This document shows positions 54,771 through 63,837 of a stretch of DNA of 64,000 bases, piece after piece; within the stretch, counting starts at the first letter, position 1, and each line of letters opens with the position of its first letter. Where the stretch lies: positions 116,042-180,041 of the forward strand of contig CAJTGB010000006.1 in the NCBI GenBank assembly GCA_910575835.1, in the 5' to 3' direction. The position numbers and the translations under genes were made by a program. The notes under the pieces were generated by a model that ran no database searches, was not told the origin of the DNA, and saw only the letters and a program-made list of their open reading frames with translations. This stretch comes from Lachnospiraceae bacterium (lineage in GTDB: Bacteria; Bacillota; Clostridia; Lachnospirales; Lachnospiraceae).

Positions 54771-55984
54771 ATATTGGAATTGTAACTACTTGGTTTGAGC
54801 GAGGTGCGGCATATGTAAGTAGAATATATAAGCAATTGTTAGAAGAAGGCGGACATAGTGTTTATATTTTTGCTAGAGGCGGCGAAAATCACAAATCAAA
54901 AGGTGCTCCAGAATGGAATGAGGCCTGTGTTACTCGTAGTGATAAATTCTGTAATACTAGGATAGAAAAGAAAAAGTTTTATAAATGGATTAAGAGTAAT
55001 AAGCTGGAATGTTTGTTTTTTAATGAACAACATGATTATAAAGTATTAGTTTGGATGCGGAGAGATTTTCCGAATTTAAAGCTTGGTGCATATGTAGATT
55101 ATTATACAGAAGATACATTGAAATATTACCGAATGTATGATTTTTTGGTGTGCAATACTAAGCGTCATATTCAAGCTATGAATTTTCATAAACAAAAGTA
55201 TTATATTGAATGGGGAACAGATATTGACCTTTACAATTTAGTCGAAAGAACGGATGATGAGTTAGTTTTTTTTCATTCAGCAGGTATGTCTGTCAGAAAA
55301 GGTACAGATATATTAGTAGAATCATTTATCGAACATAAATTATATAAAAGTGCAAGACTTATTATACACACGCAAATTCCGATTGAAAAATTATGTGGGT
55401 ATAATAAATCCGAGTTAACAGAATTTTGCATTACAATTATTGAAAAAACAGTAAGTGCACCTGGTTTATATCATCTTGGAGATGTTTATGTATATCCAAC
55501 TAGACTGGATGGTCTTGGCCTAACAATGTATGAGGCATTGGCATGTGGAATGCCGCTTATAACAACTGATTTTCCACCAATGAATGAGGTCGGCGACAAG
55601 GAAATCGTTAGACATATTAAGGTGAAGGATTTTTACTGCAGGGGAGATGCGTACTATTTTCCGATGTGCATATGTGATAAAGATAGTTTAGCAGAACAAA
55701 TGCGGTGGTTTATCGATCGAAAGGAAAAACTGCAAAAAATGAAAGAAAAAGCCAGACAGTTTGCAGTAGATCATTATGATATAAAAGCCAAGACAAAAGT
55801 TGTATGCAGGGTATTTGAAGATGCAAAAAAAATAGAGACAGATGATCAATTATGTAAAGAAATATTGATATGTACATTTCGCCATACCAGCGTTATGGAG
55901 TGGCTAGAGAGTTATTGGAGTTATCATAGATTCAGATCCATCTTAAGAAGTTTTCCGAAGAATCTAACGCATAGGGAGAAATAG
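54767..55984 (+). CDS. GT4-type glycosyltransferase
   Basis: 405 residues from the ATG at 54767, which overlaps the previous stop (ATGA). N terminus MNIGIVTTWFERGAAYVSR; the C-terminal half has FFHSAGMSVRKGTDILVESF, YVYPTRLDGLGLTMYEALAC and PPMNEVGD, a family 4/1 donor site. The specific linkage is unknown. Confidence 0.88.
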   Translation: MNIGIVTTWFERGAAYVSRIYKQLLEEGGHSVYIFARGGENHKSKGAPEWNEACVTRSDKFCNTRIEKKKFYKWIKSNKLECLFFNEQHDYKVLVWMRRDFPNLKLGAYVDYYTEDTLKYYRMYDFLVCNTKRHIQAMNFHKQKYYIEWGTDIDLYNLVERTDDELVFFHSAGMSVRKGTDILVESFIEHKLYKSARLIIHTQIPIEKLCGYNKSELTEFCITIIEKTVSAPGLYHLGDVYVYPTRLDGLGLTMYEALACGMPLITTDFPPMNEVGDKEIVRHIKVKDFYCRGDAYYFPMCICDKDSLAEQMRWFIDRKEKLQKMKEKARQFAVDHYDIKAKTKVVCRVFEDAKKIETDDQLCKEILICTFRHTSVMEWLESYWSYHRFRSILRSFPKNLTHREK

Positions 55985-56022
55985 GCTATTAGCGTAATAA
56001 AAAAAGATTTGGAGGTAACAGA

Positions 56023-56952
56023 TTGATGATTAATATTAGCAAACCTTATTTTACAATTTGTATTCCGGCATATAATAGAGCATACAAAATAAAAAGATGT
56101 TTGGATAGTTTGATATCTCAAACATATCAGAGCTTTGAAGTGGTTCTGGTTGATGATGGATCAACCGACAATACGGAAGAAGTTGTAAGTGATTATAAGA
56201 GGGTGCTAAACCTAAAATATATAAAAAAACAAAATGGAGGAAAACACACAGCTCTAAATGTTGGAATTAAGAATGCGGATGATACAGAATTGTTTATGAT
56301 ACTGGATTCCGATGATTGGCTGTGTGACGATGCGCTTGAAACATTCAAAAAATTGTGGGAAGGGATTAGTTTAGATGCTCGGCCACAGTATTGTGGTATT
56401 ATGGCCAGGTGTGCAGATCAGAATAATAGATTCATTGGAGAAGTATTCCCTGTAAGTCCATATGTTACAGATTATGTTATGTTTCATTTTGGTGGAAAGG
56501 TCTATCGAGATTGTAATGAATGTTTAAGAACATCTATTATCAAACAATATGAGTACCCGGAACCAAGCGGTACTAAATTTGTACCAGAGTATTATGTGTT
56601 TGATCAAATTGGATTAAAATATTTATTAAAGTGTGTAAATCAAGTCACCCAGCATAAAGAATATTTGAAAGATGGGATAACAAATAATTATACTACATTT
56701 TTTAAAAGCAATTGTGTAGGATATAGTTATGGGCTTGTTTGTAGAATCGAGAGAGTATTTACAAATTATGAAGGACGGCTATCATATAGAAAAAAAATAA
56801 TGACTTGGTACGAGTATTGGTATGCTTGTTATTATGATAAGTCAAATTATGGAGATAGAGTTTCGCGAATTACTATTTGCGGACATATTGCGAGAATAAG
56901 ATTTTTATTAAAACGCGTCTTAATGAAGATAAAAATCAAGAAGGAAAAATAG
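56023..56952 (+). CDS. GT2-type glycosyltransferase
   Basis: 309 residues: FTICIPAYNRAYKIKRCLDS, VVLVDDGSTDNTEEVV, NGGKHTALNVGI and ILDSDDW form a normal GT-A core. A longer C-terminal part of unknown use follows. GGAGG lies 11 nt before the ATG pair at 56023/56026. It abuts the flippase gene. Confidence 0.92.
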   Translation: MMINISKPYFTICIPAYNRAYKIKRCLDSLISQTYQSFEVVLVDDGSTDNTEEVVSDYKRVLNLKYIKKQNGGKHTALNVGIKNADDTELFMILDSDDWLCDDALETFKKLWEGISLDARPQYCGIMARCADQNNRFIGEVFPVSPYVTDYVMFHFGGKVYRDCNECLRTSIIKQYEYPEPSGTKFVPEYYVFDQIGLKYLLKCVNQVTQHKEYLKDGITNNYTTFFKSNCVGYSYGLVCRIERVFTNYEGRLSYRKKIMTWYEYWYACYYDKSNYGDRVSRITICGHIARIRFLLKRVLMKIKIKKEK

Positions 56953-56957
56953 TTAAG

Positions 56958-58493
56958 ATGAGAACAGAGCAATCGATTAAAAATATTATCGTAGCGTTGA
57001 TGTCATATTGTGTTACATTGATACTTGGGTTTATTAGCAGAGGGGTGTTTGCTAAGATTCTCGGAGCTGAGTATTTAGGAATTAGTGGTTTGTTCGCTAA
57101 CATCATTTCTGTAATGTCTGTTGTTGAACTTGGATTTGGTTCTGCAATTATTTATAATCTCTATCGACCATTAAGTGAGAATAATTGTGAACAGATAAAG
57201 TCATTAATAAGATATTATAAAAAAGTATATAGTATTATTGCTATAGTTGTTGCTTTTATGGGGATTGTATTAATGCCATTAATCCCAATTATTGTTGGAG
57301 AGATAACAATTAGAGATAATCTATATTTTATTTTTTTACTATTTGTTATCGATTCTTCAACATCATATTTATTAACTTATAAACGTTCTATATTTTATGC
57401 TGATCAAAGAAATTACGTTGTCAATCTTATACATGCAACCATGTATGTATTTATCAATGTGATTCAAATAGCCATACTTATTTTTTTGTCGAATTATGTT
57501 TTGTTTTTGGTGTTACAAATTACATTACATTTGCTTGAAAATATAGTGATTTCTGTAATGGCAGATAAGAAATATTCTTATCTTAGAAATAAAGATGTTG
57601 CACCATTGGATTTAATGACTAAAAATGATATTATTCAAAGAGTAAAGGGGCTATTTTTTCATCAGATTGGTTCTTCAATAGTACTTGGAACTGATAATAT
57701 TATAATGTCAATGACAAAGTCATTGGGTATAATTGTAGTTGGAAAATATTCAAATTATATCATGGTAATAAACAATCTAAATGCCATGATGGGGCAAGTG
57801 TTTACATCGGTGACAGCTTCCATAGGTAATTTGATTGTAGAAAAGGATAATGGCGATATTTATATGGTATATAAGAATATACTTTTTCTTAATGCTGCTA
57901 TTTGTAACTTTATTTGTGTTTCGCTATTCGCATGTATTGATTCATTAGTTAGTATTTGGGTCGGAGAAGAATACGTTTTACCAACTATTGTGGTGGCGAT
58001 TATTGTAATTAATTTTTACGTGCAAAGCATGAAAAGAACTTGCGGTATTTTTAAGAATGCAGCAGGAATATTTTATGAGGATCGTTTTGTTCCATTTGTG
58101 GAAGCAATAATTAATCTTATCGCTTCTATTGTACTTGTTTATTTGATTGGATTAAAGGGGATAATACTTGGAACAATCATAAGTAGTATGATTCACTGGT
58201 TATATGATTTCCCTAAATATGTATATGGAATAATACTTAAGAAACCAGTAAAACAATATGTTTTAGATTATGTACCATACTTGGTAACCTTTGTTGCTTC
58301 AACAGTTCTTACCAAGATAATATGTAGGACAATCGCTGACTACTGTGGAAGCGTAGTCCTATTTTTTATTGATGTAGTAGTTTGTTTAATTATTCCTAAT
58401 TTGACATTTGTTCTACTGTTTCATAATAAACCTGAATTTATTCATTGGTGGAGATTTGTTACTCAGAAAATAAAACTATCAAAAGGGATGTAA
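56958..58493 (+). CDS. Polysaccharide flippase (Wzx-like)
   Basis: 511 residues from the ATG at 56958, with about 12-14 membrane helices. The N-terminal ALMSYCVTLILGFISRGVFA and LGAEYLGISGLFANIISVMS are typical of the RfbX/MurJ-related capsule flippases. It would carry lipid-linked repeat units across the membrane for the EpsG-like polymerase. Confidence 0.9.
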   Translation: MRTEQSIKNIIVALMSYCVTLILGFISRGVFAKILGAEYLGISGLFANIISVMSVVELGFGSAIIYNLYRPLSENNCEQIKSLIRYYKKVYSIIAIVVAFMGIVLMPLIPIIVGEITIRDNLYFIFLLFVIDSSTSYLLTYKRSIFYADQRNYVVNLIHATMYVFINVIQIAILIFLSNYVLFLVLQITLHLLENIVISVMADKKYSYLRNKDVAPLDLMTKNDIIQRVKGLFFHQIGSSIVLGTDNIIMSMTKSLGIIVVGKYSNYIMVINNLNAMMGQVFTSVTASIGNLIVEKDNGDIYMVYKNILFLNAAICNFICVSLFACIDSLVSIWVGEEYVLPTIVVAIIVINFYVQSMKRTCGIFKNAAGIFYEDRFVPFVEAIINLIASIVLVYLIGLKGIILGTIISSMIHWLYDFPKYVYGIILKKPVKQYVLDYVPYLVTFVASTVLTKIICRTIADYCGSVVLFFIDVVVCLIIPNLTFVLLFHNKPEFIHWWRFVTQKIKLSKGM

Positions 58494-58497
58494 AGAT

Positions 58498-59319
58498 ATG
58501 AAAAAAGAGTTGACAAATACAACAATGATAAACATAATTTGGCAGGCAGACAGTATTCTATTTCTCTAAATAAGAGCTATAGCTCTTTGCTCTATTATTA
58601 CTTGTCATATCCAACAGTATTTAAATTATGAAATGGCATGGTGGTTTAATGTTGGTGTTCAAGTTTTTTGTGTATTTCGGGTTTTATATGGAAAAGCTGA
58701 TAAGAAAGAGACCACAGAATTCTACAAAACTCGATTTATCAAGATTCTTGTACCATATTATATTGTGTTTTTATTGTTTACTGTTGTTGAGTTTCTCTTT
58801 TTTAGAAAGTTTTAAATATTTTAATTTTGTTAAAGGATTGTTTTTCAAAACAACTATATTCGGTGAGGAACATTTATGGTTTGTAGGATACATTTTGCTT
58901 TGCGATGTATTGACTCCGTTATTAAATGATTATCGTGGTAGGTATATAAAAGCTTTATAATCTTGGTTTGCTTTTTCTGTAATAAGTGTATTCATCGTGA
59001 TGGTGTTTTTTGCAGTATATTCACTTTTTAAGAATTATAATCATGTTTGGCTAGGGGTATTCATTTTTTGTTATTACTCTCTGTATTTGATAAGATTCAA
59101 TTTACAGACGGAATAAAGAGAGTTCTTGATATTACGGATAAATACAGTTATGGAGTTTATCTTGTACATCAGTTCTTGATCCTTGGACCAATTAGTTTAA
59201 TGGGACTGATGCTATTATTGCCATTGAATATCTTGATAATACTCTTAGGAATAATGTTGATGACAGGAGCGGTAAATATTGTAGAGAAATTTATCATAAG
59301 AAGAATCAAAGGAGAATAA
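58498..59319 (+). pseudogene. Broken acyltransferase family 3 gene
   Basis: The pieces of an OafA-like membrane acyltransferase are spread over two frames. Frame A from 58498 reads MKKELTNTTMINII, a stop at 58567, then ALCSIITCHIQQYLNYEMAW to LVPYYIVFLLFT and a stop near 58814. Another frame holds FGEEHLWFVGYILLCDVLTP, a stop near 58958, and a third piece (from about 59090) has YSYGVYLVHQFLILGPIS. At least two stops and two frameshifts are present, so the protein cannot be made whole. Confidence 0.82.
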
Positions 59320-59326
59320 AAAGTCT

Positions 59327-60448
59327 ATGAAAAAGAAAGTGATGTGCGTATTCGGAACAAGGCCTGAGGCAATCAAGATGTGTCCATTGGTTTTGGAAAT
59401 GAAGAAACGCAAAGAACTTGAGGTTGTTGTCTGTGTTACCGCCCAACATCGCCAGATGTTGGATCAGGTGCTTAACACATTTGGCGTTACGCCCGATTAT
59501 GATCTGAATATTATGAAAGATCAGCAGACATTGTTTGATATTACAACAAATATACTAAAGAGTATAAAGAGTGTGCTTGAAGAGGTTTGGCCTGATGTGG
59601 TTCTAGTACATGGTGATACATCTACAACTTTTGTAACGGCTCTAGCTTGCTTTTATCTTCAGATTTTGGTTGGTCATGTGGAGGCTGGTTTGAGAACTTA
59701 TAATATTTATTCACCATATCCAGAGGAATTTAACCGTGAAGCAGTTGCTATTATCAGTCAGTACAATTTCGCTCCGACGCCATTGTCGCAGTCCAATCTC
59801 CTCAAAGAAGGTAAGAAATCTGAAACAATTTATGTTACCGGAAATACAGTAATTGATGCGATGCAGCATACTGTTAAAGAAAATTATACACATCCTGAAC
59901 TGGAATGGGTTGGGGCAGACAAGTTGATATTCATAACAGCTCATAGACGTGAAAATCTCGGCGAACCTATGCATCATATGTTCCGGGCCATCAGAAGGGT
60001 GCTGGACGAACATTCAGATTGTAAAGCTGTATATCCAATACATATGAATCCGGTTGTACGTGAAGCGGCAGAACAGGAATTGAGAGGGTGTGATCAGATA
60101 CATATTATAGAGCCTATTGAGGTGGTTGATTGTCATAATTTTGAAGCCAGATCATTTCTCTGCCTGACTGATTCAGGTGGAATTCAGGAGGAGTGTCCAT
60201 CATATGGGGTTCCGGTGCTCGTTATGAGAGATACAACAGAGCGAATGGAAGGTATTGATGCCGGAACATTAAAGTTGGTGGGAACTGACGAAGAGACAAT
60301 CTATAAAACCTTTAAGCTTCTTATTGAAGATAAGGAAGAATATGATAAAATGAGTAAGGCATGTAATCCTTACGGAGATGGTCATGCTTGTGAAAGAATA
60401 GCCGATATTCTTGAAGGAAAAGAATACAATCATTGGATGCCTGTGTAG
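59327..60448 (+). CDS. wecB: UDP-GlcNAc 2-epimerase (non-hydrolysing)
   Basis: 373 residues; VFGTRPEAIKMCPLVLEM at the N terminus, VCVTAQHRQMLDQVL, VHGDTSTTFVTALACFY, HVEAGLRTY, and TDSGGIQEECPSYGVPVLVM. It interconverts UDP-GlcNAc and UDP-ManNAc. It ends the capsule operon: a terminator overlaps its last codons. It pairs with the dehydrogenase at 53451. Confidence 0.95.
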   Translation: MKKKVMCVFGTRPEAIKMCPLVLEMKKRKELEVVVCVTAQHRQMLDQVLNTFGVTPDYDLNIMKDQQTLFDITTNILKSIKSVLEEVWPDVVLVHGDTSTTFVTALACFYLQILVGHVEAGLRTYNIYSPYPEEFNREAVAIISQYNFAPTPLSQSNLLKEGKKSETIYVTGNTVIDAMQHTVKENYTHPELEWVGADKLIFITAHRRENLGEPMHHMFRAIRRVLDEHSDCKAVYPIHMNPVVREAAEQELRGCDQIHIIEPIEVVDCHNFEARSFLCLTDSGGIQEECPSYGVPVLVMRDTTERMEGIDAGTLKLVGTDEETIYKTFKLLIEDKEEYDKMSKACNPYGDGHACERIADILEGKEYNHWMPV

Positions 60449-60466
60449 GGTATCCAATGATTTTTT
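60428..60466 (+). terminator. Terminator of the capsule operon
   Basis: AATCATTGGAT (60428-60438) pairs perfectly with ATCCAATGATT (60452-60462), then TTTT. The upstream arm lies inside the wecB coding sequence. Confidence 0.9.
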
Positions 60467-60487
60467 AATATGGCTTTAGCCAGTTGA

Positions 60488-60528
60488 GCACATCGGAGTT
60501 TTTCGTGTTCCGAAAAATGGAGATGTGC
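60488..60528. repeat. Perfect two-tier hairpin beside the IS200-like element
   Basis: GCACATC/GATGTGC (outer 7 bp) and TTTTTCG/CGAAAAA (inner 7 bp) are separated by matched 4-nt internal loops. It lies just left of the element's end hairpin and may belong to it or be its target region. Confidence 0.65.
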
Positions 60529-60579
60529 GAAACAAAAATCCACCTGCTATGCGGGTGGTGCAACAAGTGCTTATAGCAC

Positions 60580-60639
60580 AATCACCTTTCCAGTATAATA
60601 GAGGTGTTCAGGCCACTATTAAAGAAAGGAAAGGTGATT
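60580..60639 (+). promoter_or_regulatory. Inverted repeat masking the tnpA ribosome binding site
   Basis: AATCACCTTTCC (60580-60591) is the exact complement of GGAAAGGTGATT (60628-60639), and the latter holds the tnpA Shine-Dalgarno sequence. Pairing in the mRNA would keep translation low, a control known for IS200. Confidence 0.75.
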
Positions 60640-60643
60640 AAGA

Positions 60644-61099
60644 ATGGCTAACAAAAGCAACTCATTAGAACATACAAAGTGGATGTGTAAATACCACATC
60701 GTCTTCACACCCAAGTATAGACGAAAAATAATTTATAATCAATACAAAGAAAGCATAAGGGATATTCTAAAACAGTTATGTTCATACAAGGGAGTGGAAA
60801 TCCTGGAGGGACATCTGATGCCGGACCATATCCCTATGCTGGTGAGTATACCGCCAAAATACAGCATATCTTCATTTATGGGATATCTGAAAGGTAAAAG
60901 TGCACTCATGATATTTGATAAGCATGCAAATCTCAAATATAAGTTTGGGAACAGACATTTCTGGTCAGAAGGATATTATGTAAGCACAGTGGGATTAAAT
61001 GAAGCGACAATCAGAAAATATATCCAAGAACAGGAGCAGCATGATATCATGCAGGATAAATTAAGCGTAAAGGAGTATGAGGACCCTTTTAAGGGTTAA
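60644..61099 (+). CDS. tnpA: IS200-type Y1 transposase TnpA, HUH motif altered
   Basis: 151 residues, the normal length: KWMCKYHIVFTPKYRRKIIY, GHLMPDH, and SISSFMGYLKGKSALMIF. The nucleophile Tyr126 in IRKYIQEQEQHD is present. The metal-binding HUH motif, normally H-x-H in PDHVHML, reads H62-I63-P64 here (CAT-ATC-CCT), so the second His is lost. The enzyme is probably inactive unless rescued in trans, or the copy has newly decayed; the frame is otherwise intact. Confidence 0.9.
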   Translation: MANKSNSLEHTKWMCKYHIVFTPKYRRKIIYNQYKESIRDILKQLCSYKGVEILEGHLMPDHIPMLVSIPPKYSISSFMGYLKGKSALMIFDKHANLKYKFGNRHFWSEGYYVSTVGLNEATIRKYIQEQEQHDIMQDKLSVKEYEDPFKG

Positions 61100-61116
61100 G
61101 TCGGAGTAATACCAAT

Positions 61117-61264
61117 GCCCCTTCAGGGGCGGCAACGAGTCAACAGCAATGTGGCTTGAACGGAGCTATGGGAAGACTGCGGAGCAGGATTCCCATAGCA
61201 TAAAGAGAAAGCCAGCGTCTTGAGGCGCGGCCAAGTAGGGCGGGCTTATAGCCCGCGTCCCTAG
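61117..61264 (+). other. Highly structured non-coding region behind tnpA
   Basis: Successive stems are GCCCC/GGGGC (61117-61130), GCTATGGGAA/TTCCCATAGC (61165-61199, 10 bp), CTTG/CAAG near 61219, and TAGGG-CGGGC/GCCCG-CCCTA (61236-61262). They lead straight into the right-end hairpin. No reading frame fits. It looks like an RNA-forming region, perhaps related to the guide RNAs overlapping the right end of IS605/IS607-type elements, though no tnpB is present. Confidence 0.5.
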
Positions 61265-61368
61265 CCACCCGTTTTACGGGTGGGGGCGACTTTATAAGAG
61301 AGTTTGATTTTCACGAAATTTTCACTTGAAATATCCCATACTAAGGTGGATATGAAAACTGAACGACG

Positions 61369-61524
61369 CTATTGGAAGATATAAAAACATTCAAAACTAT
61401 CCTTGTTATTGAACAAAATCTCATTATTTAAGAAACAATCCATATAAAGAAATGAAGCTTTGTTTAGCTTGCGAATGTTCTTAGATATCATTTCTTCCAG
61501 TGAATTATCGATGTTTTTTTTCAT
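61369..61524 (-). CDS. Small hypothetical protein (doubtful)
   Basis: 51 residues starting MKKNIDNSLEEMISKNIRKL, with AAGGA 4 nt upstream. It is not recognised and could be a chance frame or a remnant. The AT-rich stretch 61300-61760 around it holds nothing else I can support. Confidence 0.25.
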   Translation of the reverse strand: MKKNIDNSLEEMISKNIRKLNKASFLYMDCFLNNEILFNNKDSFECFYIFQ

Positions 61525-61764
61525 AATTCCTTGATATTGATTTCCATCTCATTGTGTCTCCTTTAAGAGGATTATGCCATAGAACATTAAAATATATCAT
61601 GCAAAAGAATGCCTTCCAAGAGATTTGTCGTCAACTGAAAGACGAGGAAATGGAAATTTTATAAAAATATTATGAAGTGTTATTGACTATGTTTCTCAAA
61701 ATTAAAGGGTTACACTTTGTCTTTGTATGGATTAGATGAACGTATATGAGGTAAAATTAATTGA

Positions 61765-62706
61765 AAAAAAGTTATATCTACAATACGGTGGGATATATTA
61801 TTGCTGAAAATTCGAGCAATTACTATTGTATTATGGATTACCATGTTATGGACTTTGGTCAGTATCAAATTTTCATTACAATTGTTTTTTGTGTTGGTCA
61901 TTTTTTTGAGCGATGCTTTGGACGGCATGATATCAAGAAGAATTTGTTTACCATTAGAACAGTATAGATTTAGAATTTTGGATACTATAATAGATAAAAT
62001 AGGTATTCTAGTATTTTTGACGACGCTTCTTTTACAAGACCGTATTAGCATAACACTTCTATTAGTAATAGTAGGATACAACATATTATTAGAAATCTTT
62101 CCGATTATCTATATTTTGCAGAGAAAAAAAGAAAGAAAGATTGATTGGATACAGGCAACTATATTCTCTAGGTTTTATGCAATATCGATTGGTTTATATT
62201 GTTTTTGGTCTATGTCATATAGAGTTAAACTAAAATATGAAAGAGAATGGATTATCTATTTTCTTATATTGGGTCTAGTATCATTGATTTCACATATTTG
62301 TTTTTTTAAAATACGAGAAAATATAGAGAAAATATCTCGCGAACGTTATGAAAAAGGTATTACCATATGTACACATAAAGAAGAGGAATTGACAGAACTT
62401 AGAAATCGATATGTAAATATAAAAAAGAGTAAAAGAGAGAAAACAGATGAATCAGTAAACAAAGAAGATATTCTGAATTCCAAAGAACAGGACTATGTCA
62501 AATCAGCACTTCAAAGATGGATGGATATGTCAACGAATGTAAAAAGAATTGGTGCCGGATATACTATCGGGTTAATAGTTATATCTCTTTTTATGTGGAA
62601 CTCTCCTAACTTAAGATTACAATTGTGGAGATTTTTTGTTCCATATGCAACTATTTTTTTATTTCTACACTTTTTTATACGATATTATTTGAAAAGTTGT
62701 GTATAA
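61765..62706 (+). CDS. CDP-alcohol phosphatidyltransferase-like membrane protein, 5' end uncertain
   Basis: The frame holds SDALDGMISRRICLPLEQYRFR followed by ILDTIIDK, close to the family motif DxxDGxxAR...GxxxDxxxD; the second Gly is replaced. Membrane helices flank it, and the long C-terminal part (residues about 175-240) is charged before two further helices. No good start lies in this frame (first TTG 61801). A TTG at 61761 with GAGG upstream is one base out of frame, separated by an A7 run (61764-61770). The gene may be frameshifted at its start. Substrate lipid is unknown. Confidence 0.55.
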   Translation, partial: KKVISTIRWDILLLKIRAITIVLWITMLWTLVSIKFSLQLFFVLVIFLSDALDGMISRRICLPLEQYRFRILDTIIDKIGILVFLTTLLLQDRISITLLLVIVGYNILLEIFPIIYILQRKKERKIDWIQATIFSRFYAISIGLYCFWSMSYRVKLKYEREWIIYFLILGLVSLISHICFFKIRENIEKISRERYEKGITICTHKEEELTELRNRYVNIKKSKREKTDESVNKEDILNSKEQDYVKSALQRWMDMSTNVKRIGAGYTIGLIVISLFMWNSPNLRLQLWRFFVPYATIFLFLHFFIRYYLKSCV

Positions 62707-62988
62707 AGAGTTTTATACGCTTAAGCTATAGCGTACTCTATCCTACGGTTCTAACAATAGCAGTAAATATTTATTTTGGTTTATCTGTAGATAATTTGTG
62801 TACAGAAGAATTTCAAATATCAACATATATACCGATTATTATGTTTGGCCTATTTTTTATTATATCTGCCGGTATTGAATTTTTATCTTATAAGAAAGAA
62901 GATAATAAAAAAAATGTGAATTTTTCTACCTATGGATTTGTTATTATAAGTATTTTAGCATTAATTGTTTCTATCAGTGCAGATTACG
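62697..62988 (+). pseudogene. Membrane protein gene interrupted by an IS21 element
   Basis: From about 62697 a frame reads LCIKSFIRLSYSVLYPTVLT and continues with three hydrophobic segments up to VSISADYAKS near 62995. After that the base composition changes abruptly to GC-rich sequence of the IS end, and the frame becomes the chance extension ending at 63140. The start is uncertain (TTG 62697 overlaps the previous stop). It is not recognised as a known family. Confidence 0.5.
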
Positions 62989-63075
62989 CTAAATCGGAAC
63001 GGCAGTTCCGCGTGAACGGCGCAGCCGTTCCGTTCCCAACGGCGCATCAGCGCCGCCCTCTATTTATCGACTTTG

Positions 63076-63837
63076 TTACACTGGCTCACGCATACTCCGT
63101 CCATTCATTTCAAGACGGTAAGAATGTTTTTTGTCAGTGATACGGGCAAGGCAGGCATCTGCATAGGTTCCGTCTGAAAACATATCAAACCAGGACTTGA
63201 TCGGGAACTGTGAAATAAGGATTGTAGATTTACGTCCATCCCTTGCATCTATTACTTCGAAAAAATCCCGGCATTTATCCAGATCAAGCGGCATAAGCCC
63301 AAAGTCATCCACTGCCAGCAAATCTATCTTTGCCAGCTTCTGGATGTATTCCAGATAGCAGCCTTTGATCCGCGATTGTTCTAGCTCACCCATAAGAATA
63401 CTGGCCCTGATGTACCGCACAGTTTTAAACTGACGGATTGCCGAAATACACAAAGCATTACTCAGATATGTTTTCCCACTGCTGGTCAGACCGGTAATCA
63501 ACAGGTTTCGGCCTTCTTCCACCCAATGGCAGGTATTCAGCCTCTCTATGGATGCCGTATCCAACATACGTCCTGGATCATAGATGGATTCATCCAGATC
63601 TGCGGCTGGATAACGTAGTTTGGCCTGCTTTAGGAACCGTGAAAATTTCTTGTCGTAACGGTTCTGCCATTCGGTATTGACGATCTCAATGATTCTGTCC
63701 ATAAATGAGGCGAGATCCGCATTCGGATCCCTGAGTTGGTTTTCTAATGCATCTGCCATACCGGAAAGCTTCATCTGACGGAGCCTTGAAGTAACTTGCA
63801 GCTCTTCTTTTGTAAACGCATCTTTTGGAGGCATCAT
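63076..63837 (-). CDS. istB: IS21 helper ATPase IstB
   Basis: 253 residues. N-terminal region LQVTSRLRQMKLSGMADALENQ, Walker A ITGLTSSGKTYLSNAL near residue 113-128, Walker B DLLAVDDFGLM. IstB is an AAA+ protein that directs IstA to its target. Its ATG overlaps the istA stop (ATGATG/TGA). The reading frame is intact. Confidence 0.95.
   Translation of the reverse strand: MMPPKDAFTKEELQVTSRLRQMKLSGMADALENQLRDPNADLASFMDRIIEIVNTEWQNRYDKKFSRFLKQAKLRYPAADLDESIYDPGRMLDTASIERLNTCHWVEEGRNLLITGLTSSGKTYLSNALCISAIRQFKTVRYIRASILMGELEQSRIKGCYLEYIQKLAKIDLLAVDDFGLMPLDLDKCRDFFEVIDARDGRKSTILISQFPIKSWFDMFSDGTYADACLARITDKKHSYRLEMNGRSMREPV

Larger units (their letters stand above)
60530..61300 (+). mobile_element. 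IS200/IS605-type element with tnpA only
   Basis: The ends are marked by similar hairpins: CCACCTGC/GCGGGTGG at 60540-60558 on the left and CCACCCGT/ACGGGTGG at 61265-61283 on the right, as expected for the single-strand transposition ends of this family. There is one tnpA gene, no tnpB, and a structured region of about 165 nt behind tnpA. Exact ends are approximate. It inserted just after the capsule operon terminator. Confidence 0.82.

Noticed and set aside
62989..63140. C-terminal extension of the membrane protein (RQFRVNGAAVPFPTAHQ...)
   Set aside because: This part is translated from the IS21 end and istB antisense sequence, so it is a chance continuation.
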